Both the position numbers and the translations under genes were made by a program. The notes under the pieces are model-generated. The model worked only from the letters and a program-made list of their open reading frames with translations, had not been told where the DNA came from and ran no database searches. From Streptomyces antioxidans (GTDB lineage: Bacteria; Actinomycetota; Actinomycetes; Streptomycetales; Streptomycetaceae): a DNA stretch of 64,000 bases. Every line of letters starts with the position of its first letter. Position 1 is the first letter of the stretch. The DNA is taken from assembly GCF_000968685.2 (NCBI RefSeq), contig NZ_LAKD02000096.1:28028-92027 (forward strand). Reading direction: 5' to 3'. This document shows positions 33,077 through 43,606 of the stretch, piece by piece.

Positions 33077-35059
33077 GTGGCGGAATCCGGAATGGGTGTG
33101 GGCTTAAGAGGCCGCAGCGGGATCATCAGTCTGGTCGGGGAGTGTCTCAGGCTGGAGCCCACGGACGAGCGGCCAGTGATCATGCTGTTAGGGCCGCGCG
33201 GCAGTGGGGCGAGCGACGCCCATGGCGCGCTGATGGAGAAGTTCGGCCCCGAGACGCCGTTCGCGTATGTCAATGTCGGCGGTGATCAGGCCCTGCTGCC
33301 GCGGTATGCGCTGGCGCTGCTCGCGCGCCAGCTGGAGCGCAAGCTGCCGCGCTACCGCCGCTCGCACTTCCCGCGGCTGACGCTCGGTCTGCTCGCCTCG
33401 GACCACCAGCTGCGGATGACGAGCCTCGCGGAGGGGCGGCGCAACATCCGGCGGGAGCTGGACGCGTTCCAGGAGCGGGCGGAGGCGCGCTACGGCGACT
33501 ATCTCGCCGCCTTCTTCGAGGTGGCCGGTGGCGCCGTGGGCGCTCCCGACGGCGCCTCCACGGCGGCGCTCGCGCTGCTGCGGGACGCGCTGCGGCGCGG
33601 CCGGAGGCGGCTGCCCGGGCGCAAGTTCACCAGCAGCGCGGCCTGGTACGGCGGCCATCCGCTGCTGCGGAGCCGGGATCCGTGGGAGGCGCTGGTCGAG
33701 CTCAACCTGTGGCGCCACGACGGGGACGAGGACGACCAGGACCGGCTGGACCGGGTGCTGTTCTCGGCCCTGCTGGCGGACGTGCGCTCCAATGTGCGCC
33801 GCTCGTTCATGCCCCGCTCCTATCTGCTGCTGCTCGACAACTCCCATACGGAGCAGGGCCGTCGCTTCCTCGATCTGCTGATCCGGGCCCGCCATGACGA
33901 TGCCGTGGTGGCGGGCGCGGACTGCGATCCGCTCACCGTCGTGGCGAGCTCCAACCGGTGGCTGCCCCGCTGGGGCCCGGCCACCGGCGATCAGTGGCCG
34001 TGGCGGCTGCGCGGCCCGGACCGGGCCTCCCTGGCGGACTGGAGCGAGCACCGGCCGGGCCGGGACAGCGATGACACCTGGTGGTATCCGCTGCGGCTGC
34101 GCGACCTCAATCTGGACGAGGTGCGGATCCGGATCGAGCTGGAGCTGCGCCACCACCCCGACCTCGCGCCGTTCACCCGGCTCGCGCCCTTCGTCCACCG
34201 GCTGACCGCGGGGCTCCCCCGGGCGGTCAGCCTGGTTCTTGAGCTGCTGCGGCACTCGTCCGTGCCCGTCGAGGACGGTGCCGAGCAGGACCGCTGGCTG
34301 CGCACCCTGCCGGACCGCACACCGCGGGAGGGCGAGGACTCCCGGACGCTGGCGGAGGCCGCCCTGGATCATCTGCTGCGCGGTTTCGACCCCGCGCGGC
34401 GGATGGCGCTTGAGGAGAGCGCCGCGGCGCGCGACCTGTCCATCGGCACCCGGCTGCTGGGCTCGGGCGACGCGCTGTTCGGCGAGGTACGCGACCGCTG
34501 GCTGCTGCACAGCCCGGGCACGGTGACCCCGGCCCTCCACCCCTGGCTGCGGCGGCTTTTGCTGTGGCGGCTGGCCGGGCGGCCGGACGACTGGGACGCG
34601 GTGCAGGAGCTGCTGGCCGAGCACTTCAGGTCCGAGGGGCGCCCGGTCCAGGAGATGTACCACCGGCTGGCGGCGGAGCGGATCGACGAGGTGACCGGGT
34701 ATCTGGTGGACCGCTTCCCCGCGGTGCCCGCGGCGCAGTGGATCAGCGAGTTCAACACCATCACGGCCGCCCCCAACCGGCTGGGCCAGGCCGGCGGACC
34801 GCTGGAGCTGCTGGCCGGCCTCGCCCCGGACGAGCCCCCCGAGGCGGTCACCACGGCCTCGGTGATCCGGGAGCTGATCACGGTGCGCTGGGTGTGGAGC
34901 GATCCGCTCGCCGACCCCGGGATGCGGCTGAACGACATGATCGCCGACGGATTCAACCAGCTCTCACGACTGCGGAGGAACGACATCGTGGCCCTGTTCA
35001 ACGAGGCCGAGCGGTACCGCCACTGGCGCCATCCGCTCACCCGCGCGGGCGAGGAGTGA
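33077..35059 (+). CDS. P-loop ATPase-like protein with degenerate Walker A and a TTA codon
   Basis: A 660-residue protein. VIMLLGPRGSGASDAHGALMEKFG occupies the Walker A site, but GPRGSGAS has alanine where GxxGxGK[ST] has its lysine. A hydrophobic Walker B-like SYLLLLDNSH is at about residue 250, followed by a sensor-like VVASSNRW and long helical regions without recognised domains. The layout suggests a STAND/AAA-like regulator. Codon 38 (33188-33190), inside the P-loop, is TTA, so translation should depend on the bldA leucyl-tRNA and thus on development. GTG start behind GGGGGCAC. The receptor-like gene follows 5 bp downstream. No family name is known to me. Confidence 0.8.
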   Translation: MAESGMGVGLRGRSGIISLVGECLRLEPTDERPVIMLLGPRGSGASDAHGALMEKFGPETPFAYVNVGGDQALLPRYALALLARQLERKLPRYRRSHFPRLTLGLLASDHQLRMTSLAEGRRNIRRELDAFQERAEARYGDYLAAFFEVAGGAVGAPDGASTAALALLRDALRRGRRRLPGRKFTSSAAWYGGHPLLRSRDPWEALVELNLWRHDGDEDDQDRLDRVLFSALLADVRSNVRRSFMPRSYLLLLDNSHTEQGRRFLDLLIRARHDDAVVAGADCDPLTVVASSNRWLPRWGPATGDQWPWRLRGPDRASLADWSEHRPGRDSDDTWWYPLRLRDLNLDEVRIRIELELRHHPDLAPFTRLAPFVHRLTAGLPRAVSLVLELLRHSSVPVEDGAEQDRWLRTLPDRTPREGEDSRTLAEAALDHLLRGFDPARRMALEESAAARDLSIGTRLLGSGDALFGEVRDRWLLHSPGTVTPALHPWLRRLLLWRLAGRPDDWDAVQELLAEHFRSEGRPVQEMYHRLAAERIDEVTGYLVDRFPAVPAAQWISEFNTITAAPNRLGQAGGPLELLAGLAPDEPPEAVTTASVIRELITVRWVWSDPLADPGMRLNDMIADGFNQLSRLRRNDIVALFNEAERYRHWRHPLTRAGEE

Positions 35060-35064
35060 GACAG

Positions 35065-36528
35065 GTGCCGAGACTGGAATGGCCGCTGCACATCGTGCGC
35101 CGAGTGGTGATCGGCGTGATCGTCCTGGCCGTGCTCGCGGTGGCGGTCCCGCTCACCGTCGACTGGATCCAGGAGAAGCGGGCGCGGTGCGGTGACGGCG
35201 TCGTCAAGATGGGCGACGACCGCGAGTGCGTGGGCGTCACCGACGGTTCGTACGTCTTCGCCGACCACCTGGGGCCCGTGGAGAAGAAGATCAAAGAAGA
35301 GAACGACCGGGTGGAGGAGAAGGGTGCCAAGTACGTCAGCGTCGCCTACATGACCTCGTTCACGCTGACCGAAGACGACAGCAACTCCGAGGAGTCGGTC
35401 CGGCATGAGCTCGAGGGCGCGCTTCTGGCGCAGCACCGGCACAACGGCGGCGATCTCTCCTCGTCCCCCAAGATCAAGCTGTTGATCGCCAATATGGGCA
35501 GCAGCGCGGCCCATTGGGAGCACACCGTCGATGAGCTGATCGACCGGAAGACCTCTGACGACAAGCTGGTCGCGGTCACCGGGCTCGGCCCCAGCGACAC
35601 CCAGAACCTCGACGCGCTGAAGCGGCTGTCCGACAACGGTTTCGCCCTGGTCTCCAGCACCATGACGGCCACCAACATAGAGGGCATCAAGGGGCTCGTC
35701 CGGGTCTCCCCGACCAATGTGGACGAGGCGTACGCGGCCTCCGCGTACCTCAAGGAGGAGAAGGTCCGCCGGGCGGTGGTGGTCCAGGACGACGCGCGGG
35801 ACAACTACTACGCCAAGACGCTGGGTGACGCCTTCACCAAGGTCTTCCAGGACATCGAGGGCCATGAGCTGGTGGCGGACCGGATGACCTATGACTCCTC
35901 GAAAGAGTCCTGGCCGAACGAGCTGCACTACATGCCCGGTCAGCTGTGCGACCAGAAGCCGGAGGCGGTCTTCTTCGCGGGCCGCGGCATGCACCTCACC
36001 CGGTTCCTGGACGCGATCGCCAACCGTCCTTGCCAGAACCGGGAGTTCATGGTGATCACCGGTGACGACACCACCAACCTCACCGCCGATGACCTTGCCC
36101 ACGCCGCCGAGAGCAGGGTGCGGGTGTTCTACACGGGTCTGGCGCACCCCGATATGTGGCGGGAGGACCCCGACTCCGTCTCCCGCCCATCGGCCCGCCA
36201 CTTCCAGCCGGGCGGACTGCTGGCCGAGTGGTTCCCCGACGACCAGCACCAGGACGGCCAGGCCATCATGGCGCATGACTCGGTGCTCACCGCCGCCCAG
36301 GGCATCCAGATGGCATCGCTGGGCGAGGTGACCGGGGAGTCGGTGGCGCGGATGTTCCACCAGATGAACAGCCGTCAGCAGGTACCGGGGGCGAGCGGGT
36401 TCATCTCGTTCCAGAACAATGGCAATCCGCGCAACAAGGCCATTCCGATCCTGCACCTCAACGCGAAGGGGCGCTCGGAACTGGTGGAGGTCTCGGCGCG
36501 GCGGGGCGAGCCGGCCAGGAAGCAGTGA
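35065..36528 (+). CDS. Membrane-anchored periplasmic-binding-fold receptor
   Basis: A protein of about 487 residues. Residues about 10-35 (VVIGVIVLAVLAVAVPLTV) form an N-terminal TM anchor without a cleavage or lipobox signal. The external part has a type I periplasmic-binding (Leu/Ile/Val-receptor-like) fold: KLLIANMGSSAAHWEHTVDEL, VAVTGLGPSDTQNLDALKRLSDNGFALVSSTMTA, VRVSPTNVDEAYAASAYLKEEKVRRAVVVQDDARDNYYAKTLGDAFTKVF, PEAVFFAGRGMHLTRFLDAI. GTG at 35065 has GGAG 8 bases upstream; GTG at 35056 overlapping the upstream stop is possible. There are no permease or ABC ATPase genes nearby, so it is more likely a sensor or partner for the upstream ATPase-like protein than a transport component. Confidence 0.85.
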   Translation: MPRLEWPLHIVRRVVIGVIVLAVLAVAVPLTVDWIQEKRARCGDGVVKMGDDRECVGVTDGSYVFADHLGPVEKKIKEENDRVEEKGAKYVSVAYMTSFTLTEDDSNSEESVRHELEGALLAQHRHNGGDLSSSPKIKLLIANMGSSAAHWEHTVDELIDRKTSDDKLVAVTGLGPSDTQNLDALKRLSDNGFALVSSTMTATNIEGIKGLVRVSPTNVDEAYAASAYLKEEKVRRAVVVQDDARDNYYAKTLGDAFTKVFQDIEGHELVADRMTYDSSKESWPNELHYMPGQLCDQKPEAVFFAGRGMHLTRFLDAIANRPCQNREFMVITGDDTTNLTADDLAHAAESRVRVFYTGLAHPDMWREDPDSVSRPSARHFQPGGLLAEWFPDDQHQDGQAIMAHDSVLTAAQGIQMASLGEVTGESVARMFHQMNSRQQVPGASGFISFQNNGNPRNKAIPILHLNAKGRSELVEVSARRGEPARKQ

Positions 36529-36559
36529 CGGGTCGGGCCGCCCCGGAGCGCGGTGACGG

Positions 36560-38452
<1,893 letters not shown>

Positions 38453-38536
38453 CTCAGCCCTCCTCCCGGTCTGTCTCCCAGTATCCCAAAAGGGATGTTC
38501 GGGGGCGGGGCACGGAGGAGGGCCGGAGGCCGGGGG

Positions 38537-39940
38537 TCAGTCCCGCAGGTGGTCGACCTCGCGCATCTTGTTGGTGGCGTCGAGCGCGGCGACCTTGTAG
38601 GACTCGGCGAAGGTCGGATAGTTGAAGACCGCGTCCACCAGGTAGTCGACGGTGCCGCCGCAGCCCATCACGGCCTGGCCGATGTGGATCAGCTCGGTGG
38701 CGCCGGTGCCGAAGCAGTGCACCCCGAGCAGCCGCCGGTCCTCCGGGGAGACCAGCAGCTTCAGCATGCCGTGCCCGTCGCCGACGATCTGGCCCCGGGC
38801 CAGCTCGCGATAGCGCGAGACCCCCACCTCGAAGGGCACCTTCGCGTCCGTGAGCTGGTCCTCGGTGCGGCCGATGAAGCTGATCTCGGGGATGCTGTAG
38901 ATCCCGATCGGCTGGAGGTGGTGGATCGGGTTCACCGGCTCCTCGCAGGCGTGGTACGCCGCGCTCCGCCCCTGCTCCATGGAGGTCGCGGCCAGGGCGG
39001 GGAAGCCGATGACATCGCCGACCGCGTAGATGTGCGGCACGGCGGTGCGGTAGTGCTCGTCCACCGCGATCCGGCCCCGTCGGTCGGCGGTGAGCCCCGC
39101 CTTGGCGAGGTCCAGGGCGTCGGTGAGCCCCTGGCGTCCCGCGGAGTACATCACCGCGTCGGCGGGGATCTTCTTACCGCTCTCCAGGATGGTCAGGGTG
39201 CCCCGCGCATGGCGCTCGACGGCCGCCACGGTCTCGCCGAAGCGGAAGGTGACCGCCAGGTCGCGTAGCCGGTACTTCAGGGCCTCCACGATCTCGACAT
39301 CGCAGAAGTCCAGCATCCCCTCGCGCTGCTCGACCACGGTGATCTTGCTGCCCAGGGCGGCGAACATCGAGGCGTACTCGATGCCGATGACTCCGGCGCC
39401 CACGATGACCATGGAGCGCGGCACCCGCTCCATGTTGAGGACGCTGTCCGAGTCCATGATCGTCCGCTCGTCGAACTCCACGCTCGCGGGGCGGGCCGGG
39501 CGGGTGCCGGTGGCGATCACGATGTGCTGGGCGGTGAGCAGCTGCTCCTGGCCGGTGGCGTCCGTGACGGCCACGGTGTGGTCGTCCACGAACCGCCCGG
39601 TGCCGGAGAACATCGCGACCCGGTTGCGGGACAGCTGGTTGCGGACGACATCCACCTCACGGCCGACCACATGCTGGGTGCGGGCCGTCAGGTCAGCGAC
39701 GGTGATCTCCTCCTTGAGCCGGTAGCTCTGGCCGTAGAGATCCCGCTGGGTCAGTCCGGTGAGATAGAGCACCGCCTCGCGCAGGGTCTTGGACGGAACG
39801 GTTCCGGTATGGAGGGAGACCCCGCCCACCATCTCCTTACGGTCGACGACGGCTACCCGGCGACCGAGTTTCGCGGCGGCTATGGCAGCCTTCTGGCCAC
39901 CCGGCCCGGACCCGATCACAAGCATGTCAAAGTCGGTCAC
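38537..39940 (-). CDS. sthA: Soluble (Si-specific) NAD(P)+ transhydrogenase
   Basis: A 467-residue flavoprotein transferring hydride between NADPH and NAD+. FAD-binding MLVIGSGPGGQKAAIAAAKLG; the region that carries the redox disulfide in lipoamide dehydrogenase reads GGVSLHTGTVPSKTLRE, lacking both cysteines as expected for SthA. NAD-binding VIVGAGVIGIEYASMFAALG; C-terminal EAVFNYPTFAESYKVAALDATNK-like dimer interface (DAVFNYPTFAE). GTG at 39940 was chosen since the fold starts there; the extra 40 residues upstream are unconserved. No ribosome site is present, but CAGACT sits 6 bases before GTG, suggesting a leaderless message. Confidence 0.95.
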   Translation of the reverse strand: MTDFDMLVIGSGPGGQKAAIAAAKLGRRVAVVDRKEMVGGVSLHTGTVPSKTLREAVLYLTGLTQRDLYGQSYRLKEEITVADLTARTQHVVGREVDVVRNQLSRNRVAMFSGTGRFVDDHTVAVTDATGQEQLLTAQHIVIATGTRPARPASVEFDERTIMDSDSVLNMERVPRSMVIVGAGVIGIEYASMFAALGSKITVVEQREGMLDFCDVEIVEALKYRLRDLAVTFRFGETVAAVERHARGTLTILESGKKIPADAVMYSAGRQGLTDALDLAKAGLTADRRGRIAVDEHYRTAVPHIYAVGDVIGFPALAATSMEQGRSAAYHACEEPVNPIHHLQPIGIYSIPEISFIGRTEDQLTDAKVPFEVGVSRYRELARGQIVGDGHGMLKLLVSPEDRRLLGVHCFGTGATELIHIGQAVMGCGGTVDYLVDAVFNYPTFAESYKVAALDATNKMREVDHLRD

Positions 39941-40025
39941 GGACCGAGTCTGGCATCGGATGACACCCCGCTGGAAGAGTGAATCACCGGTCAACCCGAC
40001 CCGGGGCGGACGGGCTTGGGGCGGG

Positions 40026-40754
40026 CTATTCGGCGTGGGGCCAGAGATGGCCGTTGGCATCCCGTGCCAGGGAGGTCAGGGATGCCAGCAGCACGAGGCC
40101 GACCAGCCCGGTCGGCAGGGCGGGCGCGGCCCGCGCGGCGTGGGCCACCAGCAGCCCGCCCGCCGCGGCGCCCACCACCAGGCCCCCCAGCAGCGCGATG
40201 CTGAGCCGGCGCACCGTTCCGCTGCGCACCGCGTCCACCAGCACCCCGGTCAGGGTGCCGGTGAGATAGGTGGTGGAGAAGCCGGACGGCCCGACGGCCC
40301 GCACCAGACCGCTCTGCCCTCCCATGGCGAGCGCGGCCACCGCCAGCAGCCCGAGCTGCCTGCCCCCGGTGGGGTGGCCGTCGGCGGACGCCCACACCGC
40401 CCAGAGCCCGCCGAGCGCGAGCAGTTCCACCGTGAGCGCGCACCGGGCCCGCAGGGCCGACCGGGGGCCGCGGACGATCCGGCCGCTGACCAGCGCACCC
40501 ACGATGTAGCCGCCGATGGCGACCGCGGAGTCCCGGGCGAGCGTCGCGTCCAGGGACGCGGTGGACATGCCGAGCAGGGAGAGATTGGCGGTCATGACGC
40601 TGGTGAAGACGCCGCCCAGGGCCAGAAAGCTGATCGCGTCCATCGCCCCGGTCGCCACGGTCAGCGCGACGGCGGCCGCCGCTCCCCCGGGACCGCGGGC
40701 CCGGCCCGGGTGCCGTGCTTTCGGTGCGGGGTCGGTGTCGCTCTCCTCGGCCAT
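40026..40754 (-). CDS. DUF1275 (YoaK-type) membrane protein
   Basis: A 242-residue integral membrane protein with six predicted hydrophobic segments. Family hallmarks: TGAMDAISFLALGGVFTSVMTANLSLLG, AIGGYIVGALVSGRIV, ALAMGGQSGLVRAVGPSGFSTTYLTGTLTGVLVD, then VGAAAGGLLVAHAARAAPALP. ATG at 40754 has GGAGGG 7 bases upstream; a longer frame to 40835 is not supported. The biochemical role of DUF1275 proteins is unknown. It is 85 bp upstream of sthA on the same strand and 91 bp downstream of the CGNR regulator. Confidence 0.9.
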   Translation of the reverse strand: MAEESDTDPAPKARHPGRARGPGGAAAAVALTVATGAMDAISFLALGGVFTSVMTANLSLLGMSTASLDATLARDSAVAIGGYIVGALVSGRIVRGPRSALRARCALTVELLALGGLWAVWASADGHPTGGRQLGLLAVAALAMGGQSGLVRAVGPSGFSTTYLTGTLTGVLVDAVRSGTVRRLSIALLGGLVVGAAAGGLLVAHAARAAPALPTGLVGLVLLASLTSLARDANGHLWPHAE

Positions 40755-40845
40755 CGGCAGCCCTCCGGTCACCCCGGGTGCCCCGCGGTGACCCATCGGA
40801 AACAGCGGCCCCGGCGAGCAGGCTCCAGGGAGCACCGGGGCGTCC

Positions 40846-41481
40846 TCAGCGGTCGCCCCGGGAGCCCTCAGCAGCCGCCCGCCGCCGCCGGTGCTTCGCG
40901 GCCTTGGCGCTGTTGCCGCACAGCCGCATGGAGCACCACCGGCGCCTTCTGCCGGGGGTGAGGTCGAGATAGATCATCGTGCACAGCGAGGAGTCGCACG
41001 CCCGCAGCGCCCCGCGCCGCTCCGGGTCCCCGAGCACCGCGATGAGGTCGCGTACGACGACCGACTGCAGCTCCCGCCCGGTCAGCGGACGATCGGCGCC
41101 GTCCACCTCGACCCCGGCGCCGGTGGCCCTCAGCAGCGGCTGCGGCGGAGCGGGGCGCGCCCGCTCGTTGAGCAGGGCGATGGACGCGGCGGCCGGGGCC
41201 CGCCCGTGGACGGCCGCCGCCACCACGTCGTACGCCGCCTCGCGCAGCGTCCGCAGCTCGGTGTGGAGCCCGTCCGTGACGGCCTCGTCGCGGAGCCGCA
41301 GCCCGACGCCGTCACACCACTCCCGCAGCCGGTCGAGGGTGCCCAGGCGCTCGATCGGGGTGCTGCCGCGCCGTGCGAGGGACGCGACGAGGTTCAGGGC
41401 GAGGCTGCCGCCGTCGAAGCGCAGTGCCCGCAGCCCAGCGGTGACCCGCACCCGCGCGACCTGCTCCGTCGAGGAATCCAT
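40846..41481 (-). CDS. CGNR zinc-finger (ABATE) transcriptional regulator
   Basis: A 211-residue regulator: an N-terminal ABATE ligand-binding-type domain (LRFDGGSLALNLVASLARRGSTPIERLGTLDRLREWCDGVGL) and a C-terminal CGNR zinc finger with four metal ligands in CDSSLCTMIYLDLTPGRRRRWCSMRLCGN. No Shine-Dalgarno precedes the ATG. On the minus strand TACTAT ends 6 bases before the start, so a leaderless transcript is likely, and that -10 lies inside the palindrome at 41489-41512. It therefore probably represses itself and the divergent panE-like gene. Confidence 0.92.
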   Translation of the reverse strand: MDSSTEQVARVRVTAGLRALRFDGGSLALNLVASLARRGSTPIERLGTLDRLREWCDGVGLRLRDEAVTDGLHTELRTLREAAYDVVAAAVHGRAPAAASIALLNERARPAPPQPLLRATGAGVEVDGADRPLTGRELQSVVVRDLIAVLGDPERRGALRACDSSLCTMIYLDLTPGRRRRWCSMRLCGNSAKAAKHRRRRAAAEGSRGDR

Positions 41482-41488
41482 GCGAATA

Positions 41489-41512
41489 TAGTAACCGCCC
41501 GAAGGGTTACTA
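41489..41512. promoter_or_regulatory. Shared operator/promoter of CGNR regulator and panE-like gene
   Basis: TAGTAACC (41489-41496) and its exact complement GGTTACTA (41505-41512), 8-bp arms with an 8-bp spacer. On the plus strand TATAGT (41487-41492) and on the minus strand TACTAT overlap the left arm, so one bound protein could block both promoters. The CGNR regulator next to it is the natural candidate binder. Confidence 0.75.
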
Positions 41513-41537
41513 AGTGGCTGGGAAACGAGGGGACATC

Positions 41538-42506
41538 ATGCGGATCGCGATCATCGGCGCGGGTGGCGTCGGCGGATACTTCGGCGCACGGCTCGCCGCC
41601 GCGGGGGACGAGGTCACCTTCGTGGCCCGGGGCCGCCATCTCGCGGCGATCCGGGAGAAGGGGCTGACGGTGCGCAGCCCGCTGGGCGATCTGCGGGTGG
41701 AGTCCGGGGCAGTCGTGCCGACGGTCTCCGACCTCGAGGCCCCGGACCTCGTCATGGTGGCGGTGAAGCTGTGGGACACCGAGGACGTCGCCCGTGAGCT
41801 GGCGCCGCTCGCCGAGGGCGGCGCCACCGTCGTGTCGTTCCAGAACGGGGTCCAGAAGGACACGGTGCTGCGCCGCCAGCTGCCCGCGGGGTCGGTCCTC
41901 GGCGGAGTCGGCTATATCTCGGCGTTCATCGAGGAGCCGGGCGTGGTGGTGCACAACGGCACGCTGCAGCGGCTGGTGTTCGGGGAGTACGACCGCAAGG
42001 AGTCCCCGCGCGTCCGCCACTTCCTCGACCGCTGTCTCGCGGCCGGTGTCGACGCGGAGATCAGCGGGGACATCGAGCGCACCATCTGGGAGAAGTTCGT
42101 CTTCCTGGTGGGCCTTTCCGGGACGACGTCGGCGGTGCGGCAGCCGATCGGCGTGGTCCGCGCGAATCCCGGGTCACGGGATCTGCTGCGCGAGGTGATG
42201 CACGAGGTGGTCACCGTGGGACGGGCCAAGGGGGTGGACCTGGACCCCGGTTTCGCCGCCGACCGGCTCGCCTTCTGTGACACGCTGCCCGCCACCATGA
42301 CGTCCTCGATGCACAACGACCTCCTGCGCGGCAACCGCCTCGAACTGAGCTGGCTCAGCGGGGCCGTGGCCGAACTCGGTGCCGAGCTGGGGGTCGCCAC
42401 CCCGCGCAACCGGGCCATCGCCGACATCCTCGCCCCCTACGCACTGGGCGATCCGGCCGCGACGGGCGGCGCGGAGGTCAGCGCAGCAGGGGAAGCCTCC
42501 CGATGA
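41538..42506 (+). CDS. panE: 2-dehydropantoate 2-reductase family (ketopantoate reductase-like)
   Basis: A 322-residue NADPH-dependent oxidoreductase of the ApbA/PanE family. N-terminal MRIAIIGAGGVGGYFGARLAAAGDEVTFVARG (Rossmann), DLVMVAVKLWDTED, VVSFQNGVQKDTVL, the catalytic-type lysine in TIWEKFVFLVGLSGTTSAVRQPIG, and the C-terminal substrate region TMTSSMHNDLLRGNRLELSWLSGAV with the usual Ser/Asn/Glu residues. ATG behind GAGGGGACATC. Family members reduce ketopantoate for CoA synthesis, but paralogs act on other 2-oxo acids. Control by a dedicated CGNR regulator argues for a peripheral paralog. Its 3' end overlaps the convergent DUF2000 gene by 29 bp. Confidence 0.88.
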   Translation: MRIAIIGAGGVGGYFGARLAAAGDEVTFVARGRHLAAIREKGLTVRSPLGDLRVESGAVVPTVSDLEAPDLVMVAVKLWDTEDVARELAPLAEGGATVVSFQNGVQKDTVLRRQLPAGSVLGGVGYISAFIEEPGVVVHNGTLQRLVFGEYDRKESPRVRHFLDRCLAAGVDAEISGDIERTIWEKFVFLVGLSGTTSAVRQPIGVVRANPGSRDLLREVMHEVVTVGRAKGVDLDPGFAADRLAFCDTLPATMTSSMHNDLLRGNRLELSWLSGAVAELGAELGVATPRNRAIADILAPYALGDPAATGGAEVSAAGEASR

Positions 42507-42942
42507 GCCTGCTCACCCTGTTCCGCGGGCCGACGACGCTGATCGCGAGATAGTCGAGATCCTCGGTCTTGGCACCGGCCAGGCTGTCGAGGTACTCGTC
42601 GTAGACCCGTGAGGTCTGGGCCTGCCCGGGCATGTCGACGAGGAACAGACCGTCCTTCTCTGCGGCCCTGGCCCGCAGCTCGCACAGCGCCTGGGGGCCG
42701 GCCGCCAGGATCGAGCACCCGGCCCACGGCAGCCCCGGGTGGCCCGCGCCGGACGCGTCCCTGCCGTCCGGCCCCAGCAGCTCCGGCATCGCCCGGCCGA
42801 CGGCGGCGGCCATGCAGGCGGCGGCGTTCACCGCCCGGCCCGCGGCCAGCTCCTCGTTCACGACGATCACCCACTTGAGCTTCGCCTGCCGGGTGGACTG
42901 ATCGGTGCGTACATCCTCGTCGGACAGCTGGGGAACGGACAC
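42478..42942 (-). CDS. DUF2000 family protein
   Basis: A 154-residue protein with the DUF2000 fold (peptidyl-tRNA hydrolase 2-like): KLKWVIVVNEELAAGRAVNAAACMAAAVGRAMPELLG, then CSILAAGPQALCELRARAAEKDGLFLVDMPGQAQTSRVYDEY, and YLAISVVGPRNRVSRLIGRLPLLR. GTG at 42942 follows AAGGAGTACCGCTC; the 21 codons upstream are unconserved. It is divergent from an Lrp-type regulator 99 bp away, a common arrangement for this family, so that regulator probably controls it. Enzymatic function is unknown. The 3' end runs 29 bp into panE on the other strand. Confidence 0.88.
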   Translation of the reverse strand: MSVPQLSDEDVRTDQSTRQAKLKWVIVVNEELAAGRAVNAAACMAAAVGRAMPELLGPDGRDASGAGHPGLPWAGCSILAAGPQALCELRARAAEKDGLFLVDMPGQAQTSRVYDEYLDSLAGAKTEDLDYLAISVVGPRNRVSRLIGRLPLLR

Positions 42943-43041
42943 GAGCGGTACTCCTTGTCGATGGCTAATGTGGTGGACGGTATCCATCCATCCGAGCGTG
43001 AGCACGGCTCACCGAATTTCCTCAGGCGAGGGAGCGCTTCC

Positions 43042-43536
43042 GTGGAACTTGATGCACTCGACCGCGCTCTTCTGCGGGAGCTGCAGAACGATGCACGCCA
43101 GACCAATCGCGAGCTGGCCCTGCGGACGGGGGTCTCGCCGTCGACCTCCCTGGAGCGGGTCCGGGCGCTGCGGGAGCGCGGCATCATCAGCGGCTATCAC
43201 GCCGCCGTCGACCTGGAGGCGGTCGGCCGCCCCGTACAGGCACTGATCTCGGTGCGGATCCGCCCGCCGTCCCGCCCGGTCATCGAGGGGTTCCGGGAAT
43301 GGGCCGCCCAACTGCCGGAGACTATCGGGCTGTTCGTCACCTCCGGCCCCCATGACTTCCTCATCCATGTGGCGGTGCCGGACACCAATGGGCTGTACGC
43401 GTTCGTCATCGACCGCCTCACCGAGCGCCGCGAGGTGGCGGATGTGCAGAGCACGATGGTGTACGAACACGCCCAGTCACGCTGTATCGACCCCGCGCCC
43501 GCCGAGCGGCCCGCACCCTCGCGCCGGAGGCGGTAG
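43042..43536 (+). CDS. Lrp/AsnC-family transcriptional regulator
   Basis: A 164-residue regulator. The HTH (ELDALDRALLRELQNDARQTNRELALRTGVSPSTSLERVRALRERGIISGY) is followed by the RAM domain (GRPVQALISVRIRPPSRPVIEGFREW, then IGLFVTSGPHDFLIHVAVPDTNGLYAFVIDRL). GTG at 43042 has GAGGGAG about 8 bases upstream; an in-frame ATG at 42961 has none. It is divergent from DUF2000, with about 99 bp between starts, and is likely autoregulatory. It ends in a basic, Pro/Arg-rich tail before a strong hairpin. Confidence 0.93.
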   Translation: MELDALDRALLRELQNDARQTNRELALRTGVSPSTSLERVRALRERGIISGYHAAVDLEAVGRPVQALISVRIRPPSRPVIEGFREWAAQLPETIGLFVTSGPHDFLIHVAVPDTNGLYAFVIDRLTERREVADVQSTMVYEHAQSRCIDPAPAERPAPSRRRR

Positions 43537-43570
43537 CGGAGCCGGAGGGGGTAGCGGGGGTGGCGAAGGA

Positions 43571-43601
43571 CGGGCGGCGTCACCGTTCGTGACACCGCCC
43601 G
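43571..43601. terminator. Bidirectional terminator after the Lrp gene
   Basis: CGGGCGGCGTCAC (43571-43583) pairs with GTGACACCGCCCG (43589-43601) with one mismatch around a 5-base loop. It lies between the Lrp stop (43536) and the convergent permease remnant (43607). Confidence 0.85.
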
Positions 43602-43606
43602 CCCGC

